Assembly: GCF_005601135.1 (NCBI RefSeq)
Contig: NZ_CP039381.1
Span: 2,376,232 to 2,440,231 of the forward strand
Direction of reading: 5' to 3'
Length of the DNA: 64,000 nt
DNA from: Ruminococcus bovis
Lineage (GTDB): Bacteria > Bacillota > Clostridia > Oscillospirales > Acutalibacteraceae
Both the position numbers and the translations under genes were made by a program. The notes under the pieces were generated by a model. It saw nothing but the letters and a program-made list of their open reading frames with translations. It searched no databases and had not been told where the DNA came from. Below are positions 46,294 through 56,644 of the stretch, piece after piece; position 1 is the first letter of the stretch, and each line of letters starts with the position of its first letter.

Positions 46294-46757
46294 TAGCCTA
46301 ACTCCTCTGGGTCTAACATTCTAACAACAATATCCTTAAACACAATACCGTTTAGATGGTCAATTTCGTGACAGAAAGCCTTTGCAAGAAGTTCTTCACC
46401 TTCCATTTCAAAGAAATTACCGTTACGGTCTTGAGCCTTTACTTTTACATACATTGGACGCTTAGTAATGCCGTATTCTCCCGGGAAAGAAAGACAACCT
46501 TCAGCAGTTTCTTGTTCACCACTAGTTTCAATAATTTCAGGGTTAACAAGTTCAATTACACCCTCACCAATATCAATAACAACAACTCTTCTTAGCATAC
46601 CAACCTGTGGACCTGCAAGACCTACACCGTCAGCTTTGTGCATTGTTTCAGCCATATCATCAAGAAGTGTTGCTAACTTATCGTCGAACTTCTCTACATT
46701 TCTACATTTCTTATGAAGAATTTCGTCTCCATCTTTTACAATATTTCTAATAGCCAT
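46293..46757 (-). CDS. def: peptide deformylase
   Basis: A 154-residue metalloenzyme. Motif 1 is '[19 protein letters not shown]' near 42-60, motif 2 '[11 protein letters not shown]' near 86, and motif 3 '[14 protein letters not shown]' near 128, with Cys and two His as metal ligands. It removes formyl from nascent proteins. I use the ATG at 46757, seven bases after AGGTG; the ATG at 46763 is too close to it. Confidence 0.96.
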   Translation of the reverse strand: MAIRNIVKDGDEILHKKCRNVEKFDDKLATLLDDMAETMHKADGVGLAGPQVGMLRRVVVIDIGEGVIELVNPEIIETSGEQETAEGCLSFPGEYGITKRPMYVKVKAQDRNGNFFEMEGEELLAKAFCHEIDHLNGIVFKDIVVRMLDPEELG

Positions 46758-46767
46758 ACTCATTCAC

Positions 46768-49211
46768 CTAATTAAAAGACAGTGGATTTATATCTACTGT
46801 TATACCTATATTTTTAAATTCCTTATTCTTAGAAAATTCAAGTAATGTTTCCTTAATAACACTACGGAAATCCTTTGAATTTTACACTTAATTATAGTCT
46901 TGTATCTATATTTATTATTTACCTTATAAACATAGGCTTGGCTTGGTCCAAGCACCCTTAAAGGCATACTGCTATAATTAGCTTTGATTTTGTTGATTAA
47001 GGCATTTTGAAAGGCGTTTGCACACTTTATTGTTGCACCTTCCATTATACCTTGATAACCTATAAGACAAATGTCGGAAAAAGGAGGATAAAGCAGAGCT
47101 TTTCTTACTCCTATTTCACCTTTATAAAATGTATCATAGTCTTGCTTTGCCGATAGACCTATAACATAATTTTCCGGTGTTGAAGTTTGGATAACTGCAA
47201 CACCCTTTGAGTCACCTCTGCCGGATCTACCAACTACTTGAGTTAATAGAGAAAATGCTCTTTCGTAACTTCTATAGTCATCAGAATAAAGCATTTGGTC
47301 GGCATTGATAACACCTACCAATGTTACATTTGGAAAGTCAAGACCTTTAGCTACCATTTGTGTACCGATAAGAATATCATATTCACCATTTGCAAAAGCA
47401 GTAAGTTTTGTTTCGTAACTGCTTTTTGTCATTGTGGCATCAGCATCCATCCTTAACACTCTGGCACTTGGGAACATATCAACAAGCTCTTGTTCTGCCT
47501 TTTGAGTACCTGCACCACTAAACTTTAGTGTATGCTGATGACAGTCAGGACACTCATCGGTATAAGGAACTGAATGGCCACAATAGTGACACATCATTCT
47601 ATTGTTTGCACTATGGTATGTCATAGAAATTGAACAATTAGGACAAGTTACAACTTGACCACAACTTCTACAACTTAAAAATGTATTGTATCCTCTTCTG
47701 TTAAGAAGAATAATAGACTGTTTTTTATGAATTAAGTTACTTGAAAGAAGCTCTTTTAGTGTACTTGAATAGTTACTAAAATTACCTTTCATTTGTTCTT
47801 CATTCATATCAACAACAGAAACTTGTGGCAATGTTGCTTTACCGTATCTTTCTGTTAATTTCACAAGATTATAAATTCCTTTTTCAGCCATATAGAAACT
47901 TTCTACACTTGGAGTTGCTGAAGAAAGAAGTAACAAAGCATTGTGCTTATAGCACCTAAACTTTGCAATATCTCTTGCGTTATATCTTGGTGTTTGTTCG
48001 GATTTATAGGAACTTTCTTGTTCCTCATCCATAACAATTAAACCGATATTTTTTAGTGGGGCAAAAACTGCACTTCTTGTACCTAGGACAATTTTTGCAT
48101 CTCCTCTGCTGACTCTTTTATATTCATCAAGTCTTTCACCTATTGATAAACCACTATGGAATACTGCAACATTATCACCAAACCTTGAAGTAAATATTTT
48201 GATTAACTGAGGTGTTAAAGCAATTTCAGGTACCATTAATATTGTACCCTTATTATCATTAAAGCACTTTTCAATTAACTTCATAAATACTGAGGTTTTG
48301 CCACTACCGGTAACACCATAAAGTAAAGAAACTGAGGCTTTGTCTTCACAATATTTACTGTATAAATTATCAAAAGCAGATTGTTGTGAGGGGCTTAACA
48401 CCACTTCATCTTTCTTTACATTTGAAACAGTATAAGGTATTCTCATAACTTCATCAGTAAAGTACTTTGCAATCTTTTTCTTAACCAAAGAGTCGGTTAC
48501 TGACTGAGTGTAGCCTGTATAGTAACAAACTTCCTTTACAGAAGCCTTATCCACAACAGTTAGCAATTCTGCAACTTTCTGTTGCTTTGGTGTTAACTTA
48601 TAATCATTAATATCAACATCATCACAAAGTGAAACCATCTTTACAGTCGCATCTTTAGTTTTTCTAAAGGCATCATCTTCTCTATTTACTACACCTTGAC
48701 GGTAAAGTTTATTAAGGGAATTTTCTCCTTTAGAAAATACATTTAAGATTGTTTCTTTTTTTACAGGCTTTTTCTCTGATAAAAGATAATCATAAATTTC
48801 TCTTTCATAGTCAGTTAGAGAATTTAGTACATTATCATTAACCTTTACTGCTGTATAAAATGTAGAAATATTATAGTTAATTCCTACCGGTAGCATCACC
48901 TTTACAGAGTCATAATAAGTACAGAAATATCTATCATGGATAAAATTTACTGTATCTATCATTTCATCGGTAAAGATAGGCTTATCATCTAATAATGATG
49001 AAATTTCTTTTAGATTTTCTTCTTTACCATAAGACAAAGACAAAATCATTCCTTGACGAAATCTATCTCCTCTGCCAAAAGGTACAAGGACTCTCTGCCC
49101 AACTTTTACATTAGACAAATGAACCGGTACTTTATAGCTAAAGAGTCTGTCAAAACTGTAAGTAGTATTATCTACTGCAATTCCTGCAATGAGGAATTCA
49201 TCATTCTTCAT
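46768..49211 (-). CDS. priA: primosomal replication helicase PriA, apparent frameshift in the last 40 codons
   Basis: An open frame from 49211 to 46806 covers nearly all of PriA: N-terminal DNA 3'-end-binding domain, Walker A 'LLYGVTGSGKTSVFMKL', 'LIVMDEEQESSYKSEQTPRY', zinc-binding Cys pairs from 'CRSCGQVVTCPNC' to 'CHYCGHSVPYTDECPDC', and 'GTQMVAKGLDFPNVTLV'. The tail 'KIQRISVVLLRKHYLNF' is off-family. One added A at the run matching 46880-46883 restores 'NSKDFRSVIKETLLEFSKNK' and 'NIGITVDINPLSF', ending at 46768 beside the def ribosome site. PriA restarts stalled forks. The ATG at 49211 is inside the end of rpoZ. Confidence 0.92.
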
Positions 49212-49404
49212 CTTCTGGTTCAAGTAGGTTGTACTTGTGATTCTTAAAATCTTCGATAGCAAGAAGAACCGGCTTTTCGTCAGTAATTATACCCTGTTCT
49301 TCAAATTCCTGTGCAATTTCTCTTGCTCTCTTTGCTACACCGATTACTAGTGCATAACGACTTTCCTTACCTGATAACATATCATCTACTGAAGCTAAAC
49401 GCAT
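49201..49404 (-). CDS. rpoZ: RNA polymerase omega subunit
   Basis: A 67-residue protein: 'MRLASVDDMLSGKESRYALV', 'GVAKRAREIAQEF', and 'KPVLLAIEDFKNHKYNL' as in the short Firmicute omega. It helps assemble RNA polymerase and binds the beta-prime subunit. It follows gmk, the conserved order; the usual coaBC between rpoZ and priA is missing. GGAGAT precedes the ATG. Overlaps priA by 11 bases. Confidence 0.9.
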   Translation of the reverse strand: MRLASVDDMLSGKESRYALVIGVAKRAREIAQEFEEQGIITDEKPVLLAIEDFKNHKYNLLEPEDEE

Positions 49405-49426
49405 AATTATATCTCCTTTTTATAAA

Positions 49427-49999
49427 TTAATTATTTCTTTTTTCTTTCTCTTTTTTTACTATATCAATAACTTGGTTTACTGCATCTTCAACCTTGTCAT
49501 TAACAACCTTAACATCATATTTTGGAACAAACTGCTTTTCAAATTCTACTGCTGAAAGACGCTTCTCGATAACCTCTTCGGTTTCGGTATTTCTGCCACG
49601 AAGTCGAGATTCAAGTTCTTCTAATGATGGTGGCACAATAAAGATACTAAGTGCATCAGGTCGCTTATCCATCATTTGAAGTCCACCTTGAACTTCGATT
49701 TCAAGAAATACATCAAGACCTTTTTCCAGCATTTCTTCAACAGGTTTCTTAGGTGTTCCGTAGTAATTATCAGAATACTGAGCATATTCAAAGAACTCAT
49801 CATTCTTAATCATTTCTTCAAATTCTTCTTTAGAAATGAAGTAATATTCTCTACCGTTTACTTCTCCCGGTCTTGGAGCTCTTGTAGTAGCAGAAACAGA
49901 TAGTCGGAAATTATCTTCTTTCTTTAGCATTTCCTTCATAATTGTTCCCTTACCTACTCGGAAAACCGAATAAATAATAAGTAGCCCTTTGTTATTCAT
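49427..49999 (-). CDS. gmk: guanylate kinase with abnormal P-loop
   Basis: A 190-residue protein with clear Gmk features after the start: '[20 protein letters not shown]' (GMP site), '[20 protein letters not shown]', '[14 protein letters not shown]' and '[20 protein letters not shown]'. The P-loop, normally GPSGxGKGT, reads '[10 protein letters not shown]' at residues 10-19, so the first Gly is missing. Three one-base deletions in short homopolymers would convert an expected 'YSGFSGVGKGT' coding sequence into the one seen, in frame. The ATG at 49999 overlaps the remA stop by eight bases. Essential for GDP supply, so an inactive enzyme would be surprising. Confidence 0.93.
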   Translation of the reverse strand: MNNKGLLIIYSVFRVGKGTIMKEMLKKEDNFRLSVSATTRAPRPGEVNGREYYFISKEEFEEMIKNDEFFEYAQYSDNYYGTPKKPVEEMLEKGLDVFLEIEVQGGLQMMDKRPDALSIFIVPPSLEELESRLRGRNTETEEVIEKRLSAVEFEKQFVPKYDVKVVNDKVEDAVNQVIDIVKKEKEKRNN

Positions 50000-50240
50000 C
50001 GCTTTGTTCACCCTCCAATCTGTTACCTATTGTTTCAGGAGAAATAGCAGAAAGTACAACATGGTCACTGTCTGTAATAATAACTGCTTTACATCTTCTA
50101 CCATAAGTAGCATCAATAAGCATACTTTTCTGTTTACTATCCTGAACAATTCTTTTTATAGGAGCAGAATCAGGACTGACTACAGATATGATTCTGCTTG
50201 AATTAACTAAATTACCAAATCCAATATTAATAAGTTTCAT
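49992..50240 (-). CDS. remA: RemA-like (DUF370) regulator
   Basis: An 82-residue protein: '[20 protein letters not shown]', '[20 protein letters not shown]', '[20 protein letters not shown]'. This is the DUF370/RemA family, ring-forming DNA-binding proteins that activate biofilm matrix genes in Bacillus. The yicC-remA-gmk-rpoZ order is conserved in Firmicutes. Nine bases separate it from the restored yicC stop, which supports the frameshift interpretation there. AAAGGTG lies before the ATG. Confidence 0.93.
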   Translation of the reverse strand: MKLINIGFGNLVNSSRIISVVSPDSAPIKRIVQDSKQKSMLIDATYGRRCKAVIITDSDHVVLSAISPETIGNRLEGEQSDE

Positions 50241-50249
50241 AAAGCACCT

Positions 50250-51126
50250 TTATTCAATGTTTTGAATTTGCTCTCTAATCTTTTCAATTTCAGCTTTAAT
50301 ATCAACTACCATATGAGATAGTATGCTGTCGTTAGCTTTACTACCGATAGTATTGGCTTCTATTCATTTCTTGAATAATAAAGTCAATCTTTCTACCGAT
50401 TTCACTATCGCTATTCATAAGTAATTTTAGCTGATCAAAGTGACTTCTTAGACGAACAGTTTCTTCATCAACTGCAACCTTATCTGCAAAAATTGCAACT
50501 TCTGTTAAAATTCTCTGTTCATCAAAATCGGCACTACCTAAAAGTTCTTCAATTCTTTCTTTTAGTCTGGATTCATAATCCTTTACTCTTTCAGGTGACT
50601 TTTCTTCAATCTTAGAAACAATAGAAAGGATAGTTTCGGCTCTTGACATAATGTCAGCCTTCATCTTCTCTCCTTCTACTTCTCTCATTTTGATAAAGTT
50701 ATCAAGTGCTACATCAAGAACTTCCTTAACTGCATTCCAAACTTCTTCCTCATCTTCAGGTGCTCTGTGTACTTGGAAAATATCGTTGTACTGAGCAACA
50801 GTAGAAACAGAAATATCGTCTGTTACACCATAGTCTGTTGAAAGTTTCTTTAGTGCATTAATATAACCTTGTGCTAAACTTGGGTTAATCTTTACAATTG
50901 ACTCTGTATCTTCCTTTTGGCTTAAAGAAACATAAACATCAATCTTACCTCTGCTAACCTTTTCTTTAATATAAGACTTTAACTTTTCTTCAAGAAAGTT
51001 ATAGCCTCTTGTTGTACGGCAATTAAATTCATAGTAACGGTGGTTTACACTCTTGATTTCTACTACAATATCTCTGCCGTCAACAGTTGCTTCGTGTCTT
51101 CCGAAGCCTGTCATTGAACGAACCAT
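50250..51126 (-). CDS. yicC: YicC/YloC-family endoribonuclease, apparent frameshift near the C-terminus
   Basis: The frame from 51126 reads '[20 protein letters not shown]', '[15 protein letters not shown]', '[12 protein letters not shown]' and '[20 protein letters not shown]', then ends at 50341 in the off-family 'EMNRSQYYR'. Restoring two bases (a GA repeat near 50356-50362) gives '[20 protein letters not shown]', '[18 protein letters not shown]' and a stop at 50250, exactly the family ending. Family members are metal-dependent endoribonucleases. First gene of the remA-gmk run. Confidence 0.9.
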
Positions 51127-51326
51127 TATTATAACCTCGTATATTAATTAAAAAATTCATTTTATACATATATGGGCATTTCGTATTTGCATAGTACCCT
51201 ATATTGTATTTAATACCTATTATATCAAACATTCAAGAGTATAACGCACTTTTGTAACTAAATTGTAATATATATTTTAGGTATTTTTCTATAGTAGAAA
51301 ATCAAATAAATATATTCTCATTTTAT

Positions 51327-51355
51327 TTGCATTTTCCCTATATTTGTGATATAAT
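51327..51355 (+). promoter_or_regulatory. sigma-A-type promoter of yebC
   Basis: TTGCAT (51327-51332), a 17-base spacer and TATAAT (51350-51355) lie 34 bases before the yebC ATG. The rest of the divergent gap from 51127 is AT-rich and shows no other clear element. Confidence 0.7.
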
Positions 51356-51389
51356 TTTAAGGCAAATTTTAATATAAGGGATGATATAA

Positions 51390-52124
51390 ATGTCAGGACA
51401 TAATAAATGGAGTACCATTAAGCAGAAAAAAGGCAAAAATGATGCTGCCAGAGCAAAGGTATTTACAAAGATTGGTAGAGAACTTATTGTTGCTATTCGT
51501 GACGGTGGTTCTGCTGACCCTAATGTAAACTCAAAACTTCGTGATTGTATTGCTAAGGCTAAGGCTGCTAATGTTCCTAATGACAACATTGAAAGAATTA
51601 TTAAAAAGGCTGCATCTTCTAATGAAGGTGACAACTATGAATCTGTTACATATGAGGGTTACGGCCCATCAGGTATTGCTGTAATTGTTGAAGCTCTTAC
51701 AGATAACAGAAACAGAACTGCAGGTGAAGTTCGTCACTACTTTGATAAGTTTGGTGGCAATATGGGTACACCGGGTTGTGTTGGTTTTATGTTCTCAAAG
51801 AAAGGTGTTCTTGTTGTTGAAAGAGAAGACTTTGACAAAGATGAAGACACTGTAATGGAAGAAGCTCTTGAAGCAGGTGCTTCTGACTTTGAGGCTGATG
51901 AAGACATCTTCACAATTTACACAGAGCCTGATGACTTCTCTGCTATTCGTGATGACCTTGCTGCTAAGGGTTATGAATTTGTATCTGCCGAAGTTGAAGA
52001 AGTACCATCAACATACACAAAGATTGAAGATGAAGAAACTAAGGCTAAGATGCAGAAAATGCTGGATATGTTTGAAGAAAATGATGACATTCAGAATGTT
52101 TGGCATAACTGGGAAATGGACTAA
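51390..52124 (+). CDS. yebC: YebC/PmpR-family transcriptional regulator or translation factor
   Basis: A 244-residue protein: 'MSGHNKWSTIKQKKGKNDAA', 'RAKVFTKIGRELIVAIRDGG', 'NVPNDNIERIIKKA', 'YEGYGPSGIAVIVEALTDNR', 'GEVRHYFDKFGGNMGTPGCV'. The three-domain family was described as transcriptional regulators; recent work links YebC proteins to translation of proline stretches. Which role applies here cannot be read from sequence. It has its own promoter and terminator. Confidence 0.96.
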   Translation: MSGHNKWSTIKQKKGKNDAARAKVFTKIGRELIVAIRDGGSADPNVNSKLRDCIAKAKAANVPNDNIERIIKKAASSNEGDNYESVTYEGYGPSGIAVIVEALTDNRNRTAGEVRHYFDKFGGNMGTPGCVGFMFSKKGVLVVEREDFDKDEDTVMEEALEAGASDFEADEDIFTIYTEPDDFSAIRDDLAAKGYEFVSAEVEEVPSTYTKIEDEETKAKMQKMLDMFEENDDIQNVWHNWEMD

Positions 52125-52157
52125 TCAATTTTTAAATTACATCTATTTCAATAATTT

Positions 52158-52190
52158 AGGACGGTTATTTATTTAACCGTCCTTTTCTTT
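52158..52190 (+). terminator. intrinsic terminator after yebC
   Basis: AGGACGGTT (52158-52166) pairs with AACCGTCCT (52175-52183), followed by TTTCTTTTT. Confidence 0.9.
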
Positions 52191-52258
52191 TTGTCCTTTA
52201 ATTTTAAAAGTATGAATAATTATTAGTAGTTATAAAATAATTATAATATCACAAAGCA

Positions 52259-52290
52259 TAAAAAAGCCACAACTATCAAAGTTGTGGCTT
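52259..52290 (-). terminator. intrinsic terminator after the 366-residue membrane protein gene
   Basis: AAGCCACAAC pairs with GTTGTGGCTT across a 7-base loop; six T follow on the minus strand. It is 16 bases after the stop. Confidence 0.9.
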
Positions 52291-52305
52291 TAGCTTTAAA
52301 TAATC

Positions 52306-53406
52306 TTATTTAGCTTTTGTTGTTGTTTGAGTTGTAGCCTGTGTAGCAGCTTCTGTTGATGGTGCAGTTGTTGTTGTAACTGTTGTGATGCCTTCAGGCT
52401 TCTTTTCACCGTCTTTATAGAACTGAGCAGAACCTAGGATTGATTCACTAAACATTGTCTTGTTATCCTTATCAACAATAGTTAGGATACCATCCTTTAG
52501 TTTATATTCAAGAGTTGCCTTATTCTTATCTTTATCAGTAACACCCTTAAATGTTAACTTACCATTTTCAGCAGAATAAGCATAGTAGTATGTTGAGTCC
52601 ATACCAATATCACTGTTACTTGCATGAACAGTCATAATACCGTTATCCTTGATTTCAATGTCACAATCTAGCTGATACATACCATAGTAATAAGAAATCT
52701 TGTATTCTGTATTCCACTTACCGATAAGGTCCTTATCAGTCTTGTAGTCCTTCATAGACATTTCATCATAACCGGGATTTTTGTCTTGGTTCATTTCAAT
52801 TGTCTGAGACTCAACCTTTTGACCTGTTGTCTGGTCTGTATAAGCATCCTGAGTTAACTTAAGTGTTGCATTACCAAAAAGCTTAACACCTGTTACTTCG
52901 TATGTAAGTTCTGAATTACCGATAGTAATCTTTTTCTTATCACCACTAGTTGATAGCTTATATTCACCCTTAGACTGTTCACCCTGAACATTCATGTAGT
53001 AAGTACCCTTACCGTTTGAATCTGCCTTTTCAAAAGTATAATATACTGCAATCTTCTCAACTTCATCAGCAGTTGATGATGCTGAACTGTTGTTCTCTAC
53101 TTCTCTCATCCATGTACCTGTGATTGTCTTTGAACCAAAAATCCAATAAACACCAAAAGCAATAAGTGCTACTAAGAATACACAAATTGCAATAAAGATA
53201 CTTGGGTGAATGTACTTAAATAGGAAGAACTTCTTCTTTGGTTCTTCTACCTGTACAGTAGTTTGTAGTGGTTCACCATCTGCATTTGTCAGTTCACCAA
53301 ACTGTGATACATAACCACCGTTTTCGTCTACACCGTTAGTTTCATTAGCAGAGGTATTTTCCTCAACTAGGTTTTCATTGTTAATATTGTTTTCGTTATT
53401 ATCCAT
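52306..53406 (-). CDS. membrane-anchored protein with two beta-rich repeats and Thr-rich tail
   Basis: A 366-residue protein. A cytoplasmic Asn/Glu-rich N-terminus (1-55) is followed by a membrane helix about 67-90 ('HPSIFIAICVFLVALIAFGV') and an extracytoplasmic part with two similar domains. One opens 'ITGTWMREVENNSS' (about 95) and the other 'LIGKWNTEYKISYYYGMYQL' (about 232). The G-x-W opening and strand pattern resemble lipocalin-like or DUF5640-type folds. The C-terminus is a run of Thr/Ala ('TTVTTTTAPSTEAATQATTQ'). Function unknown. Monocistronic with its own terminator. Confidence 0.8.
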   Translation of the reverse strand: MDNNENNINNENLVEENTSANETNGVDENGGYVSQFGELTNADGEPLQTTVQVEEPKKKFFLFKYIHPSIFIAICVFLVALIAFGVYWIFGSKTITGTWMREVENNSSASSTADEVEKIAVYYTFEKADSNGKGTYYMNVQGEQSKGEYKLSTSGDKKKITIGNSELTYEVTGVKLFGNATLKLTQDAYTDQTTGQKVESQTIEMNQDKNPGYDEMSMKDYKTDKDLIGKWNTEYKISYYYGMYQLDCDIEIKDNGIMTVHASNSDIGMDSTYYYAYSAENGKLTFKGVTDKDKNKATLEYKLKDGILTIVDKDNKTMFSESILGSAQFYKDGEKKPEGITTVTTTTAPSTEAATQATTQTTTKAK

Positions 53407-53618
53407 TAGAATATTCCTTTCAAAAATTTCGCTATATACTACTATACAATATTATTCTCAATAAATCAACATTTTTATTTTTATATATATTGATAAAGTT
53501 ATAACAATTTAATAAAAATTCAAAAAACTTATTGATAGAAGGTTGATTTTGTGGTATATTTTTAAGCAAGGAAATATATTCCTTAAAGAAAAAGCAACTC
53601 ATAAAGGAGAAACTTGAG

Positions 53619-55257
53619 ATGGATTCTAACACTTTATATAATGTATGGTGCGAAAACGCCAAGGAAGATAAAGATTTAATTGAAGAATTAGCTGCAATTA
53701 AAGGCAATGAAAATGAGATTTACGAAAGATTCTACAAGAACCTAGAATTTGGTACTGCCGGTCTTAGAGGGGTTATCGGTGCAGGTACTAACAGAATGAA
53801 CATTTATGTTGTTCGTCAGGCTACTCAGGGTCTTGCAAACTATGTAAATAATATCGGTGGCGGTGCTGTTGCAATTAGCCATGATAGCAGAATTAAAGCT
53901 GACCTATTTATGAATGAAGCTGCTAAGGTTCTTGCTGCTAACGGCATTAAAGCATATATCACAAGTGAACTACAGCCAACACCTGTTCTTTCTTTCCTAG
54001 TAAGACATTTTGGTTGTAAAGCAGGTATTATGGTAACTGCTTCTCATAACCCTGCAAAATACAATGGTTATAAAGCATATGGTAGTGACGGTTGTCAGAT
54101 GACAGACAATGCTGCCGGTGCAGTTTATGATGAAATTCAGAAGATTGATATGTTCACAGGTGTTAAGACTATGGACTTTGACAAGGCAGTTGAAGAAGGT
54201 CTTATTGAATATGTTAATGATGATGTATATACAGAATACCTTGCTAATGTTAAACAGCAGCAGGTAAATGAAGGTCTATGTGCTGACTCAGGTCTAAAGG
54301 TTGTTTACACACCACTTAACGGTACAGGTAACAAGCTGGTTAGAAGAGTTCTAAAGGAAATCGGTATTAATGATGTAACAGTTGTTCCTGAACAGGAAAT
54401 GCCTGACGGTAACTTTACAACTTGTCCTTACCCTAACCCTGAAATCAAGGAAGCACTACAGTTAGGTCTTGATATGTGTGAAAAGGTTAAACCTGACCTA
54501 CTACTAGCTACTGACCCTGATGCTGACAGAGTTGGTATTGCAGTTCCTGATAATGGCACATACAGACTAATTACAGGTAACGAAACAGGTATTATGCTAA
54601 CTAACTACCTACTAAGTGTTAGAAAGAAAAAGGCACATTACCTGAAAATCCTATCGTTGTAAGAACAATTGTTACTTCTCTACTAATTGATGAAATCTGT
54701 AAGAAGTACAACTGTGAACTAAAGAAAGTTCTAACAGGCTTCAAGTATATTGGTGAAGTTATCCTAAGACTTGAAGAAAAGAATGAAAAAGAAAGATTTG
54801 TATTTGGTTTTGAAGAAAGCTACGGTTACCTTGCAGGTACTTATGTAAGAGATAAGGATGCTGTTGTTGCTTCAATGCTAATCTGTGAAATGGCTGCTTA
54901 TTACAGAAAGCAAGGCAAGACTCTTGCTAATGTAATTGATGAAATTTACAAAGAATACGGCTATTACAGAAACACAACACTTTCATTTGAATTTGACGGT
55001 GCAAGTGGTATGAAGAAGATGAAAGAAATTATGGATAATCTTCGTGAAAACCCACTAAAGACTGTTAATGGTGAAACTGTTAAGACAATTTACGATTACC
55101 TAAAGAGTGAAGAAAAAGATGTTGCTACAGGTGAAATCACTGCTATTGACCTACCAAAGTCAAATGTACTTCACTTCTGCTTAGGTGGTAATGCAGTTAT
55201 TGTAAGACCTAGTGGTACTGAACCAAAGATTAAGCTTTACATTACTTCTATCGGTAA
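53619..55257 (+). pseudogene. pgcA: phospho-sugar mutase (phosphoglucomutase type), frameshifted and 3'-truncated
   Basis: The first frame (53619-54662) has 'ENEIYERFYKNLEFGTAGLR', the phosphoserine loop 'IMVTASHNPAKYNGYKAYGS' and metal site 'LLATDPDADRVGIA'. It ends in the off-family 'RKKKAHYLKILSL'. Adding one A at the run 54627-54631 gives 'RKEKGTLPENPIVVRTIVTS' or its Lys variant and continues through 'FGFEESYGYLAGTYVRDKDA' to the phosphate-binding 'VIVRPSGTEPKIKLYI'. After about 55257 the sequence is antisense to the MATE gene, so some 15-35 C-terminal codons and the stop are lost. Interconverts hexose 1- and 6-phosphates. AAAGGAG precedes the ATG. Confidence 0.88.
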
Positions 55258-56505
55258 GACAGACACACCGGTCATACCAAATAAAATTGACATAACAACT
55301 GCTGAAAGTATAATCAACACAAAACCTCTTGCTATTGATGTTGCAAAAGCCCACTTAGGGAAATTTGTTGCACTGAATATACCTGAACCTATTACATTTA
55401 AACCTGCAAAGATAAATCCTATTGAATATAATCTTAAGCCTACTACTGCATACTTTTCAAGTAATAAGTTATTTTCACTATTAAACACACCAACAATAAA
55501 ATCAGTAAACACAAAGATAAGTAAAATCATTATTGCTGAAAATAACAATGAAGTTATGATACTTAGTCTTCTTAAAATTTTGATACCATCTTTATCACCT
55601 TTACCGTAATGTTCGCTAAATAAAGGCTGACTACCTTGTGACACACCGTTAAATACTGAAATTCCCACAAGAGAAACATTTGCTACAATGCCGTAAGCTG
55701 CAACACCTGTGTTACCTGTTAAACCTAAAATCAGGAAGTTAAATACTATTGTAATAACACCTGATGAAATTTGTCCTACAAATGAGGATACACCAACCTG
55801 ACAAGAATAAATAAGTTTCTTAAATGATGGTTTTTGTGGCTTTAATGATGTTGTATTTTTCTTTGAGAAAATATGAATAAAACAAATCATTACACCTACA
55901 ATTGGTGACAATGCAGTTGCTAAAGCAGCACCTTCCATACCCATATTTAGTGGAAACATTAACACATAGTCAAATACAATATTAAACAAACTACTGAACA
56001 ATGTTGCTGACATTGCAATTGAGGGTGACCCGTCATTTAGAACAAATGCATTGAAGATATGATTCCAAATAAAGAATGGTGCAAATGACATAAATATCAT
56101 TGTGTAGCCTCTACCCACTTCTACAATGGTACTGTCACCACCCATAATAGAAACAACTTGTCCCGGGAAAAATAAACCTATAAATGAAAATATAAGACCT
56201 ATAGCTGTTCCCCAAAACAGTGCGTTAAAAAAGTAATTGGTTTTGCTTTTTGAACCTTTATTTTTATTAATAGAAAATCGTATTGCTGAGCCAACACCAA
56301 TCATTGCACCTATTGCGAAAATAAAGCTATATATCGGCAATACAATGTTCAAAGCTGTGATACCATTAGTACCCACTGCATCTGAAATAAAAAAAGTATC
56401 TGCAAGAATATATAGTGACATACCTATCATTCCCAAAACATTTTGAGAAACATATCTTACAAATTTCTTGGTAATACTTTGATTATTACTTTTTGTTATA
56501 GTCAT
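55237..56505 (-). CDS. MATE-family efflux transporter, C-terminus truncated
   Basis: A polytopic protein of about twelve membrane segments: 'FVRYVSQNVLGMIGMSLYIL', 'ADTFFISDAVGTNGITALNI', 'MEGAALATALSPIVGVMI', 'GVAAYGIVANVSLVGISVFN' and 'GVSQGSQPLFSEHYGKGD' are MATE signatures. These proteins export drugs or metabolites using ion gradients. The last recognisable residues are 'SILFGMTGV'; the following 'SVLPIEVM' is encoded by antisense hexomutase sequence, so about 20-35 residues of the last helix are missing. The ATG at 56505 follows GGGGGA; an upstream frame extension lacks a site. Confidence 0.85.
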   Translation of the reverse strand: MTITKSNNQSITKKFVRYVSQNVLGMIGMSLYILADTFFISDAVGTNGITALNIVLPIYSFIFAIGAMIGVGSAIRFSINKNKGSKSKTNYFFNALFWGTAIGLIFSFIGLFFPGQVVSIMGGDSTIVEVGRGYTMIFMSFAPFFIWNHIFNAFVLNDGSPSIAMSATLFSSLFNIVFDYVLMFPLNMGMEGAALATALSPIVGVMICFIHIFSKKNTTSLKPQKPSFKKLIYSCQVGVSSFVGQISSGVITIVFNFLILGLTGNTGVAAYGIVANVSLVGISVFNGVSQGSQPLFSEHYGKGDKDGIKILRRLSIITSLLFSAIMILLIFVFTDFIVGVFNSENNLLLEKYAVVGLRLYSIGFIFAGLNVIGSGIFSATNFPKWAFATSIARGFVLIILSAVVMSILFGMTGVSVLPIEVM

Positions 56506-56586
56506 ATAATCCCCCATTCCATAATTACTGATTGTAACATAATAAAAAAATAATATCAACATAAATTTACTGTCCCATTTATGGTA

Positions 56587-56615
56587 TTGACTTTATAGAA
56601 CAAATGTTCTATAAT
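56587..56615 (+). promoter_or_regulatory. dinB promoter with LexA box in the spacer
   Basis: TTGACT (56587-56592) and TATAAT (56610-56615) are 17 bases apart. The spacer contains the perfect palindrome AGAACAAATGTTCT (56597-56610), matching the Firmicute LexA box (GAACNNNNGTTC). A further half-site AGAACA lies at 56620-56625. SOS repression by LexA is strongly indicated. Confidence 0.85.
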
Positions 56616-56644
56616 TATATAGAACAAAGGAAAGGAACAGCAAA

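Noticed and set aside
49212..49262. Upstream extension of the priA frame
   Set aside because: It lies in the rpoZ coding sequence; the family N-terminus begins at the ATG at 49211. The same applies to extensions of xseA, spoIIIAF, the MATE gene and the BaiN-like gene.
55258..55609. C-terminal extension of the hexomutase frame
   Set aside because: These codons are antisense to well-conserved MATE sequence and match nothing in hexomutases.
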